Under the pieces are notes generated by a model. The model was not told the origin of the DNA, did not search any database, and saw nothing but the letters and a program-made list of their open reading frames with translations. A stretch of DNA of 8,616 bases, taken from Deltaproteobacteria bacterium. Lineage in GTDB: Bacteria > Desulfobacterota > Desulfuromonadia > Desulfuromonadales > BM103. Every line of letters starts with the position of its first letter. The first letter of the stretch is position 1. A program made the translations under genes and the position numbers. The stretch lies in NCBI GenBank assembly GCA_019313105.1, contig JAFDBW010000073.1, forward strand, positions 1-8,616, written 5' to 3'. Below are positions 1-5,163 of this stretch, one piece after another.

Positions 1-249
1 CCGGACGCCTGGCAGATTGGCTTCGGCCCGACGATCACCTATAACGACAAAGCCACTTCGGGGAACAAATGGAATGTGCCTTTTGGCCCCACGGTGGCAA
101 AGATGACCAAGATCGGCAAGCTGCCGGTGAAGTTTCAGCTCGGCGTTGAGTATGCGCTGGAGCGTCAGGATGATTTCGGCCCGGAATGGCGCATTAAGTT
201 GAACATTATTCCAGTTGTAAAGTCTTTCCAGAAGTCGCCTTTCTTCTAG
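1..249 (+). CDS. C-terminal end of an outer-membrane beta-barrel 'transporter' (neuromedin-U-like family), 5' truncated by window
   Basis: The window opens inside this gene in frame 1; 82 codons remain before the TAG stop at 247-249. The visible part has the alternating pattern of outer-membrane beta-strands (WQIGFGPTITYND, KLPVKFQLGVEYAL, PEWRIKLNIIPV). The order W-x-VPFGP-x-VAK, KIGKLPVKFQLG-x-EY, then FGPEW-R-I-K-L resembles, from memory, the end of barrels annotated simply as 'transporter' or neuromedin-U-like, which usually finish with a strand like WxLRxxxxFLFPK. Here the protein continues a few residues past that strand and ends SPFF, with a terminal Phe typical of barrels recognised by BamA. 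The substrate is unknown. It lies 10 nt upstream of an OprB porin and is probably co-transcribed with it. Family assignment rests on a short fragment. Confidence 0.6.
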   Translation, partial: PDAWQIGFGPTITYNDKATSGNKWNVPFGPTVAKMTKIGKLPVKFQLGVEYALERQDDFGPEWRIKLNIIPVVKSFQKSPFF

Positions 250-259
250 GAGTAAAACC

Positions 260-1600
260 ATGCGCAAACCGATCAAATGGCTCAAGATTAGGTCCATTCT
301 TGCCATATTTTTCTGCGGGTTTTGTTTTTCCTCTGCGGCCTTCGCCGCCGAGGAAAAGGCGGCGCCCCCGGGACCGGAATACGGTGGTGATCTCTGGACT
401 CGCAGCCACCTCACTGGCGATTGGTGGGGTGGACGGACATACCTCTCCGACCACGGCCTCGATTTAAATCTCAGGTTGTCACAGTATTGGCAAAGTGTCG
501 AGAGCGGCGGGGTCGACCAGAACGACGAGTGGGGCGGGACGATGGACTACCGGATCCACGTTGACACGAACAAGCTCCTGGGCACCTGGAAGGGTTTTTC
601 GATCGACATGCACGCCAGGACGCGCTGGGGGCAAGATGTGCTCGCCGACGCGGGCGGACTGACCCTCCCGAACACGGGGCTGCTTATGCCGCTGCCGGGC
701 GACTACCACGATACGGACATCACCGGGCTCATCGCCAACCAGTATTTTCCGGCCGGCGATAAACACCTTGGCCTCTTGACCCTCGGCAAGCTCGACATCC
801 TCGATGCGGTGAGCCTCTTCTTCCCTTCAGTCGGCTACGGACAAGAGGGCTTCTGGAACGTCAACGCCTTGGTCAGCGCCATGCCGTGGTTTGGCGCCGT
901 GAATGGCCTCTCCTTGTATGGCGGCTGGCTGGCGACCATCAATAAAGAGCACCAGACCGGGCAGAGCGCAATCATCGTCACCGGCACGGAGAATGTGACG
1001 ACAGAGTGGAGCAGCCTCTCAGATTCGTTCGAGGATGGTGTCTGGATATCCGCATTCCACAGGTTCTTATATAAAATTGATGACAAACCGGGCTATTTCA
1101 TGATCTTCGGCGGCTACTCGACGAGGGATCAAACGTCCAACGAAAAAAATGACTTCGTCTTCAAGCCCGGGGAGGGCATTGAGAGCACCGACGAGAAGAA
1201 ACCCTGGGACATCGCCCTCTATCTCAGCCAGGTCCTCTGGCAGGCGGAGGGTGACCCCAGTCGGAAGGCCACGATCTTAACCGGTGGGACCTTCGGCCCG
1301 GATAACCCGCAGTTCGCGCAATATAACTTCTTCACTGCCCTGGAGGGGTACGGTCTCATGGCGTCGCGCCCGCATGACCGGATGGGCGTGGCAGGCTGGC
1401 ACAACTGGCTCTCCGACAATTACAAGGATCTGGTGTCGCCGGTGGTTGACCTCCAAGACACGTGGGGCTTCGAGCTTTACTACAACTTCGCGGTCAACAA
1501 ATGGGCCCACCTGACAGCGGACTTGCAGTTGCTTGAGAACGCGCAGAAAGATGATGACCTCGCGGTCGTTTCGGGAGTTCGGCTCGTTATCGATTTCTAA
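260..1600 (+). CDS. OprB-family carbohydrate-selective porin
   Basis: A 446-residue protein, a usual length for OprB-type porins (Pfam CarbopepD/OprB group), which form outer-membrane channels that admit sugars and other small solutes. Residues 1-29 are a Sec signal peptide: basic start (MRKPIKWLKIR), hydrophobic core, cleavage likely after AFA (27-29). The mature protein begins with a short charged/proline stretch and then the typical OprB opening, GDLWTRSHLTGDWWGGRTYL followed by a 'GLDLNLRLSQYWQ' strand. Later strands include the GKLDILDA segment and an aromatic/hydrophobic C-terminus ending VRLVIDF, with the terminal Phe expected for a Bam substrate. The start is ATG 260 with AGGAG at 248-252, a site that overlaps the stop of the preceding barrel gene, so translation may be coupled. 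Substrate cannot be told from the sequence; OprB-like porins in respiring anaerobes may carry non-sugar solutes. Confidence 0.85.
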   Translation: MRKPIKWLKIRSILAIFFCGFCFSSAAFAAEEKAAPPGPEYGGDLWTRSHLTGDWWGGRTYLSDHGLDLNLRLSQYWQSVESGGVDQNDEWGGTMDYRIHVDTNKLLGTWKGFSIDMHARTRWGQDVLADAGGLTLPNTGLLMPLPGDYHDTDITGLIANQYFPAGDKHLGLLTLGKLDILDAVSLFFPSVGYGQEGFWNVNALVSAMPWFGAVNGLSLYGGWLATINKEHQTGQSAIIVTGTENVTTEWSSLSDSFEDGVWISAFHRFLYKIDDKPGYFMIFGGYSTRDQTSNEKNDFVFKPGEGIESTDEKKPWDIALYLSQVLWQAEGDPSRKATILTGGTFGPDNPQFAQYNFFTALEGYGLMASRPHDRMGVAGWHNWLSDNYKDLVSPVVDLQDTWGFELYYNFAVNKWAHLTADLQLLENAQKDDDLAVVSGVRLVIDF

Positions 1601-1778
1601 CCGCATCAGACGCAGGTTAACAAAAGCACGTTCAGAGCCTACAGGCAATTGAACCCGGAGACTCTTCTTCTTGATATGTCAGCTTAAAAGATGAACAGGG
1701 CTTATTCTCTTTCGTGCCAAGCTGAACAATGTCGGACCTCTTTTTTGAGATGAAGGGGAACCCTATGTGGAGAGCTTT
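1601..1778. other. Intergenic spacer between porin and TMEM175 gene, no gene seen
   Basis: No credible reading frame, strong hairpin terminator or promoter was recognised here. A T6 run at 1741-1746 follows no convincing stem. Two possible ribosome-binding sites for the next gene lie at its right end (AAGGGG at 1753-1758 and GGAG at 1769-1772). Confidence 0.5.
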
Positions 1779-2423
1779 ATGCCAGAGGCGGATGTGACCT
1801 CAGAGTTAAGCCGATCTCCGATCAGCAAATCACGCCTGGAGGCGCTGAGTGATGGTCTCTTCGCGATTGTTCTGACCCTGCTGGTTTTTCAGTTGATGGT
1901 TCCCTCTATTCTCGACGCAAAGAACGCGGATGATCTGCACACTGCACTCATCATGCTCTGGCCGAAATTTGTGAGCTTTTTCATCAGTTTTATCATCATC
2001 AGTGTCTTTTGGGTGGTGCACCACTCGTACTATCACGCCTTGGCGGGCATCAATGAAGTGCAGTTGTGGCTGAACCTGCTTTTCCTCTTTTTTGTCTCTC
2101 TGCTCCCATTCTCTTCGGAGCTGATCGGTGAACATCATGATGTCCGCGTTGCCGCAATCATTTACGGGATGAATCTTGTTTTTACGACTCTCGCACTTCG
2201 TCTGAACTGGTGGTACGCCTCCAGCCGCAAGCTCGTACGTGCCAACATAGATCTCGCAGCCATTCGGCAAATTCAGAAGTGGGGAACGATTAATATCCTC
2301 TCTTCCCTTTTCGTGGTCGCCACCGCTTTTTTCAATCCCCTGGTCGCTTTTTATCTGTACGTTCTCAATGCCTTTGTTTATCTGGGTCTTCAACTGTACA
2401 ACCAACCTTTACGGCGACTGTAA
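1779..2423 (+). CDS. TMEM175-family potassium channel homologue (DUF1211)
   Basis: A 214-residue integral membrane protein with about six hydrophobic helices, the size and topology of bacterial TMEM175 proteins (PF06736), which assemble as tetrameric K+-conducting channels. The family signature RxxxFSD followed by a pore-lining helix is seen as R19-L-E-A-L-S-D25-GLFAIVLTLLVF, with Leu in place of the usual Phe. The second helix has the conserved W-x-x-H-H (FWVVHHSYY), followed by a L-W-x-N-LLFLFFVSLLPF segment, all typical of the family. Start choice: ATG 1779 is preceded by GGAG with 6-nt spacing; GTG 1767, preceded by AAGGGG, would add four residues (MESF) and cannot be excluded. It stands alone on the + strand, 178 bases after the porin, with no obvious functional link to its neighbours. 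Conduction and selectivity are inferred from family only. Confidence 0.82.
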   Translation: MPEADVTSELSRSPISKSRLEALSDGLFAIVLTLLVFQLMVPSILDAKNADDLHTALIMLWPKFVSFFISFIIISVFWVVHHSYYHALAGINEVQLWLNLLFLFFVSLLPFSSELIGEHHDVRVAAIIYGMNLVFTTLALRLNWWYASSRKLVRANIDLAAIRQIQKWGTINILSSLFVVATAFFNPLVAFYLYVLNAFVYLGLQLYNQPLRRL

Positions 2424-2658
2424 CAAGGGCATGACGGAGAGTGTTTGATGCGCCCCTTAAGCAAGACGGAAGCCGGACTCTGCCCCCGATCAGTGCTACA
2501 AAAGCGATTCAGCGGGCAAAAACATTCTCCTCAACCTTGGTTATATTGAGGCCGACAAACCATTCAGGGGCAAACAAATCAGGTTGCAAGTCAAGTTAAA
2601 CGCAATAACTGCCGCCCCGACGGAGAAAAATATAAAAATCGAGAAAGGCATTTAGAAA
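2424..2658. other. Intergenic spacer, no convincing gene
   Basis: This gap holds only very short reading frames (the longest seen, from ATG 2448, is 33 codons without a good ribosome-binding site). A 6-bp inverted repeat, CCTCAA (2529-2534) and TTGAGG (2546-2551), encloses 11 nt but has no T-tract, so it is not a clear terminator. The last 60 bases turn A-rich and contain GAAAGG (2643-2648), the likely ribosome-binding site of the next gene. Confidence 0.4.
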
Positions 2659-3069
2659 ATGTTTCCAAGATTTCAATTGGTTGCCCTGGCGGTCTGTTCA
2701 CTGGCCGCCCTTTGGGGAAGCACTGCTGCCCTGGCTCAGCCCGTCGGTCAGACCTCACTCGAAATGCTGGCGATTCAGGGCCGATGGATCCGCACCGACG
2801 CCCCTTACGTGATCGAGCTGAGTCACGCTCAGGGCGGTTCGTTACAGGCGCTCTACTTCAACCCGAAACCGATCCATGTCAGCAAGACCGACGCCGTAGA
2901 GCAAGGTGGCATGGTGCAGGTCATGATCGAGTTACAGGACGTCGGTTATCCCGGTTCGACCTATGTCCTGCGTTATAAACGAGCTCAAGACACTCTGCAA
3001 GGCATCTACTTCCATCCTGCCAGCCAGCAAAGCTATGAAGTTGGCTTTGTTCGCCAGATTGCCAAGTGA
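2659..3069 (+). CDS. Small exported protein of unknown function
   Basis: A 136-residue protein with a clear Sec signal peptide: MFPRF, a hydrophobic stretch to about residue 25, and a cleavage site after ALA (24-26), leaving a mature protein of about 110 residues. No lipobox is present, so it should be soluble in the periplasm or secreted. The mature part alternates polar and hydrophobic residues as in a small beta-barrel or lipocalin-like fold: IQGRWIRTDAPYVIEL, LQALYFNPKPIHVSK, VQVMIELQDVGYPGSTYVLR, LQGIYFHP, YEVGFVRQ. The opening 'QGRWIR' and the closing pattern are reminiscent of lipocalin-like domains, but I do not recognise a named family. There are no cysteines in the mature part and no haem motif. 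ATG 2659 is preceded by GAAAGG with 10-nt spacing. It lies about 100 nt upstream of the cytochrome b gene in the same direction and may belong to that operon. Confidence 0.7.
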   Translation: MFPRFQLVALAVCSLAALWGSTAALAQPVGQTSLEMLAIQGRWIRTDAPYVIELSHAQGGSLQALYFNPKPIHVSKTDAVEQGGMVQVMIELQDVGYPGSTYVLRYKRAQDTLQGIYFHPASQQSYEVGFVRQIAK

Positions 3070-3096
3070 TGTAATTATTGTTTTAAATCCAGTTTG

Positions 3097-3105
3097 TGCT
3101 AAAGT
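3097..3105 (+). promoter_or_regulatory. Weak candidate extended -10 element ahead of cytochrome b
   Basis: TGC at 3097-3099 followed by TAAAGT at 3100-3105 resembles an extended -10 box (TGnTAnAnT). No good -35 is seen at the right distance. The site is about 70 nt upstream of the cytochrome b start in an AT-richer gap. It is a suggestion only; the gene may instead be transcribed from upstream of the small exported protein. Confidence 0.2.
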
Positions 3106-3132
3106 ATCCCCTAAGTTACTAATTATACAGGG

Positions 3133-3147
3133 CCTGTTCACCTGTTC
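3133..3147 (+). repeat. Tandem CCTGTTC direct repeat in the cytochrome b leader
   Basis: CCTGTTC occurs at 3133-3139 and again at 3141-3147, a perfect 7-base match with an 8-base period. It is flanked by AGGGC (3129-3133) and GCCCT (3151-3155), which could pair to form a 5-bp stem around the repeats just upstream of the cytochrome b start. Function unknown; it may be chance. Confidence 0.4.
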
Positions 3148-3173
3148 TTCGCCCTTGGAATGATTTGTCGTTT

Positions 3174-4454
3174 ATGCCGAAATCCAGGAGATCGATTACT
3201 GACCTGATCCTCCACCTCCATCCACCGACCGTCCCTGAAGAAACACTGAGGTTTAACCTGAGCTGGGGACTGGGCGGTATGGCTGTGATGCTGGTCGGCC
3301 TGCTGTTTTTCACTGGCATCCTGATGTTGCTTGTCTACCAACCTTCGACCGATCAAGCCTACACGTCAATATTGATTCTGACCCGCGAAGTCCCTTTCGG
3401 CCTCTGGGTGCGCAACATTCATCATTGGAGCGCCAACCTGCTGGTCGTCATCTCCGTACTGCACCTGTTGCGCGTGGCTTTGACCGGCGCCTTCGGACCG
3501 GGTCGTCGCCTCAACTGGGTCATCGGCCTGTTCCTGCTTTTTCTTCTACTTTCATCCAATTTCACCGGCTACCTGCTGCCCTGGGATCAACTGGCCTACT
3601 GGGCGGTGACCATCTGTACCAGCATGCTGGGCTATATTCCGTTTTGTGGGCAGTGGCTCCAGGAACTGTTTCGGGGTGGCGCCGAGATCGGACCGGCAAC
3701 TCTGGCCAATTTCTTCGTGCTGCATGTGGCTTTTATTCCGGGAACGCTGTTCATCCTGCTGCTCTGGCATTTCTGGCTGGTCCGTAGGGCCGGCGGCCTG
3801 GTGCAAATCAAGAAGAATGACGCTCCGGAAGCTCCAAGCCCTCGTGTGTCGACCGTGCCGAACCTGGTTATGCGTGAGGCCGCGGTCGGCCTGGCACTGG
3901 TGGCCTTTGTGCTTACCCTTGCGATCTTCTGGAACACGCCTTTGCTTGAACAGGCCAACCCCGGGATGAGCCCCAACCCGGCCAAGGCGCCCTGGTATTT
4001 CATGGGCTTCCAGGAGCTGTTGCTGCACCTGCATCCGGTCTTTGCGGTCTTTGTCTGGCCGTTGCTGGGGGCTGCTGCATTCTTGTGTGTACCCTTCTGG
4101 CGCGACACGGCCTTGCCGACCGGGGTCTGGTTCGGTTCAGGCCAGGGTCGGACACTTGCGGCATGGACAACAGCAATCGGCGTGGTGGCGACTCTGACGC
4201 TTATCCTGATCGACAACTTGCTGCTTGGATCAGCCACAGCGGTGACCAACACCTTCGTTACGCGTGGGTTGCTGCCGACGGGAGTGTTGATGGTCTTGTC
4301 TGCCGGTCTTTATTCCTGGCTTGTCAAAAAATTGAATTACTCACGTGCCGAAACAGTGATGGCCGGCATCATCCTGGTGTTGGTCACATTGACGGTGTGC
4401 ACGATTATCGGGGTCTGGTTTCGCGGGCCGGAGATGCATTTGGTCTGGCCATAA
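3174..4454 (+). CDS. Cytochrome b of a Rieske/cytochrome b complex (fused b6-like and subunit-IV-like)
   Basis: Membrane subunit of a quinol-oxidising bc-type complex, 426 residues with about nine helices. The N-terminal half binds two b haems: H83 and H97 in helix B (NIHHWSANLL...LHLLR) and H184 and H199 in helix D (LHVAFIPG...WHFWLVRR). The helix D spacing of 15 is that of cytochrome b6, not the 14 of cytochrome bc1. The cd-loop signature is PWDQLAYWAV. Where b6 has Cys35, which binds the extra c-type haem, this protein has Gly32. The C-terminal half (from about 230) resembles subunit IV: NPAKAPWYFMGFQELL carries APWY (272-275) in place of the Qo motif PEWY. Extra C-terminal helices end with WFRGPEMHLVWP. 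Start: ATG 3174; TTG 3165 (GGA 5 nt upstream) would add three residues. The Rieske gene follows after 139 nt. Confidence 0.92.
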   Translation: MPKSRRSITDLILHLHPPTVPEETLRFNLSWGLGGMAVMLVGLLFFTGILMLLVYQPSTDQAYTSILILTREVPFGLWVRNIHHWSANLLVVISVLHLLRVALTGAFGPGRRLNWVIGLFLLFLLLSSNFTGYLLPWDQLAYWAVTICTSMLGYIPFCGQWLQELFRGGAEIGPATLANFFVLHVAFIPGTLFILLLWHFWLVRRAGGLVQIKKNDAPEAPSPRVSTVPNLVMREAAVGLALVAFVLTLAIFWNTPLLEQANPGMSPNPAKAPWYFMGFQELLLHLHPVFAVFVWPLLGAAAFLCVPFWRDTALPTGVWFGSGQGRTLAAWTTAIGVVATLTLILIDNLLLGSATAVTNTFVTRGLLPTGVLMVLSAGLYSWLVKKLNYSRAETVMAGIILVLVTLTVCTIIGVWFRGPEMHLVWP

Positions 4455-4469
4455 AGGCAGTGAAGAGGT

Positions 4470-4484
4470 ACGTGGGTTGAGGAA
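4470..4484 (+). repeat. Spacer repeat copy 1 (ACGTGGG-nn-GAGGAA)
   Basis: A 15-base block 15 nt after the cytochrome b stop reads ACGTGGGTTGAGGAA. The spacer after the next gene contains ACGTGGGACGAGGAA (5111-5125), identical at 13 of 15 positions, and weaker similarity continues for about 11 more bases. Two related short sequences sitting directly after successive stop codons suggest a dispersed intergenic element rather than coding sequence. Confidence 0.5.
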
Positions 4485-4506
4485 ATTGGAAAGACTTTGG
4501 CTGCCG

Positions 4507-4573
4507 CTGATTCACACAGATAAACTCAGATTAAAGAAAAGCTTGAATCAGTATTTTTGCGAATTGATCTGTG
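4507..4573 (+). repeat. Overlapping inverted repeats between cytochrome b and Rieske genes
   Basis: Two perfect inverted repeats interleave here: CTGATTCA (4507-4514) with TGAATCAG (4544-4551), and CACAGAT (4515-4521) with ATCTGTG (4567-4573). The AGATTAAAG and ATCTGTGG words are those of a degenerate 'acacagat' dispersed palindrome that I recall from many deltaproteobacterial-type genomes (recollection, not checked). The two stems use different partners and would compete with each other in RNA. No T-tract follows in a terminator-like position. It lies wholly in the 139-base gap ahead of the Rieske gene. Confidence 0.5.
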
Positions 4574-4593
4574 GCTGAATAGGGTTTTGATTG

Positions 4594-5103
4594 ATGGTTG
4601 ATAATCGAAATAATGACACGCCCCCCGGACCGAACCGCCGACAATTTCTGAATCGCCTCTGGGCGTTCTTCGGGGTTGTCGCGCTGGTGGAATTCGGCTG
4701 GCTCGGCCTGTCGTTCCTGAACTCCCGCAAGGAGCGGAACAAGCCGGTCAAGACCGAGAGCATCGTCACGGCCGGGGCGGTTGAGCAGTTCACGCCGGCG
4801 ACGGTGACGGCTGTTCCTCTTGGCCAGTTCTACCTGGCGTGTCTGGCAGACGGCAGCTTTCTCGCACTGTCACGGACCTGCACGCATCTTGGCTGTTCGG
4901 TTCCCTGGGATGAAGAGAAGAACCAGTTCGTCTGCCCCTGTCATGGCTCCACCTTTAATTTGACCGGTGAAGTCCTGTCCGCGCCCGCACCAAGGCCCCT
5001 GGATTATTACCCGGTGCGGATCGAGAACGGCATCGTCAAGGTCGACATCTCGACACCGCAGAAGCGCGGGCGATTTGAGTCAACCCAGGCAACACGGATT
5101 TAA
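4594..5103 (+). CDS. Rieske 2Fe-2S protein of the cytochrome b complex
   Basis: A 169-residue protein that carries electrons from quinol at the Qo site to a periplasmic cytochrome. The N-terminus has a twin-arginine motif (NRRQFLN, Arg 15-16) followed by one hydrophobic helix (about 22-42), as expected for a Tat-exported, membrane-anchored Rieske protein. The cluster-binding boxes are CTHLGC (C96, H98, C101) and CPCHGS (C114, C116, H117): C96, H98, C114 and H117 hold the 2Fe-2S cluster, and C101-C116 form the disulfide. Ser119, a known hydrogen-bond donor to the cluster, is kept, but the Tyr two residues on in high-potential Rieske proteins is Phe121, which is known to lower the potential. 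GPAPRPL-like 'APAPRPLDYY' follows, as usual. ATG 4594 was chosen; TTG 4591 adds one residue, with AGGG at 4581-4584. It follows cytochrome b and precedes the octahaem cytochrome. Confidence 0.93.
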   Translation: MVDNRNNDTPPGPNRRQFLNRLWAFFGVVALVEFGWLGLSFLNSRKERNKPVKTESIVTAGAVEQFTPATVTAVPLGQFYLACLADGSFLALSRTCTHLGCSVPWDEEKNQFVCPCHGSTFNLTGEVLSAPAPRPLDYYPVRIENGIVKVDISTPQKRGRFESTQATRI

Positions 5104-5110
5104 CCTCGAG

Positions 5111-5125
5111 ACGTGGGACGAGGAA
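5111..5125 (+). repeat. Spacer repeat copy 2, with tandem heptamers
   Basis: ACGTGGGACGAGGAA, 7 nt after the Rieske stop, matches 4470-4484 at 13 of 15 bases. It also contains a near-perfect tandem heptamer, GACGTGG (5110-5116) and GACGAGG (5117-5123). It directly abuts the REP-like hairpin at 5136-5150, so the two may be parts of one element. Confidence 0.5.
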
Positions 5126-5135
5126 CACGAAAAGT

Positions 5136-5150
5136 CGGGGACTGGCCCCG
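5136..5150 (+). repeat. REP-like GC hairpin before the octahaem cytochrome
   Basis: CGGGG (5136-5140), loop ACTGG, CCCCG (5146-5150) form a perfect 5-bp GC stem with a 5-nt loop. The GGGGACnGnCCCC form resembles extragenic palindromes that I recall as common in Desulfuromonadales-type genomes. It sits between the Rieske stop and the cytochrome start. It could act as a repeat relic or as an mRNA structure affecting cytochrome translation; no T-tract follows, so termination is unlikely. Confidence 0.45.
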
Positions 5151-5163
5151 TGGTACCGGAAAC

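Noticed and set aside
1277..1648. Minus-strand open frames opposite the porin and opposite the octahaem cytochrome (for example 5560-6522)
   Set aside because: They mirror strongly supported genes, lack recognisable motifs or ribosome-binding sites and are explained by the GC-rich codon usage of the sense genes.
1765..1797. Ten-codon frame from ATG 1765 overlapping the TMEM175 start region
   Set aside because: It is out of frame and short, with no conserved or regulatory pattern such as repeated codons; likely chance.
2448..2549. 33-codon frame in the gap before the small exported protein
   Set aside because: No ribosome-binding site, no signal peptide or recognisable composition; not supported as a gene.
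2529..2551. CCTCAA/TTGAGG inverted repeat as a terminator after the TMEM175 gene
   Set aside because: Short stem, 11-nt loop, more than 100 nt after the stop and no T-tract.
5113..5163. GTG 5113 as the start of the octahaem cytochrome
   Set aside because: The extra 17 residues are encoded by the repeat and hairpin and have no targeting character; ATG 5164 starts a normal anchor sequence.
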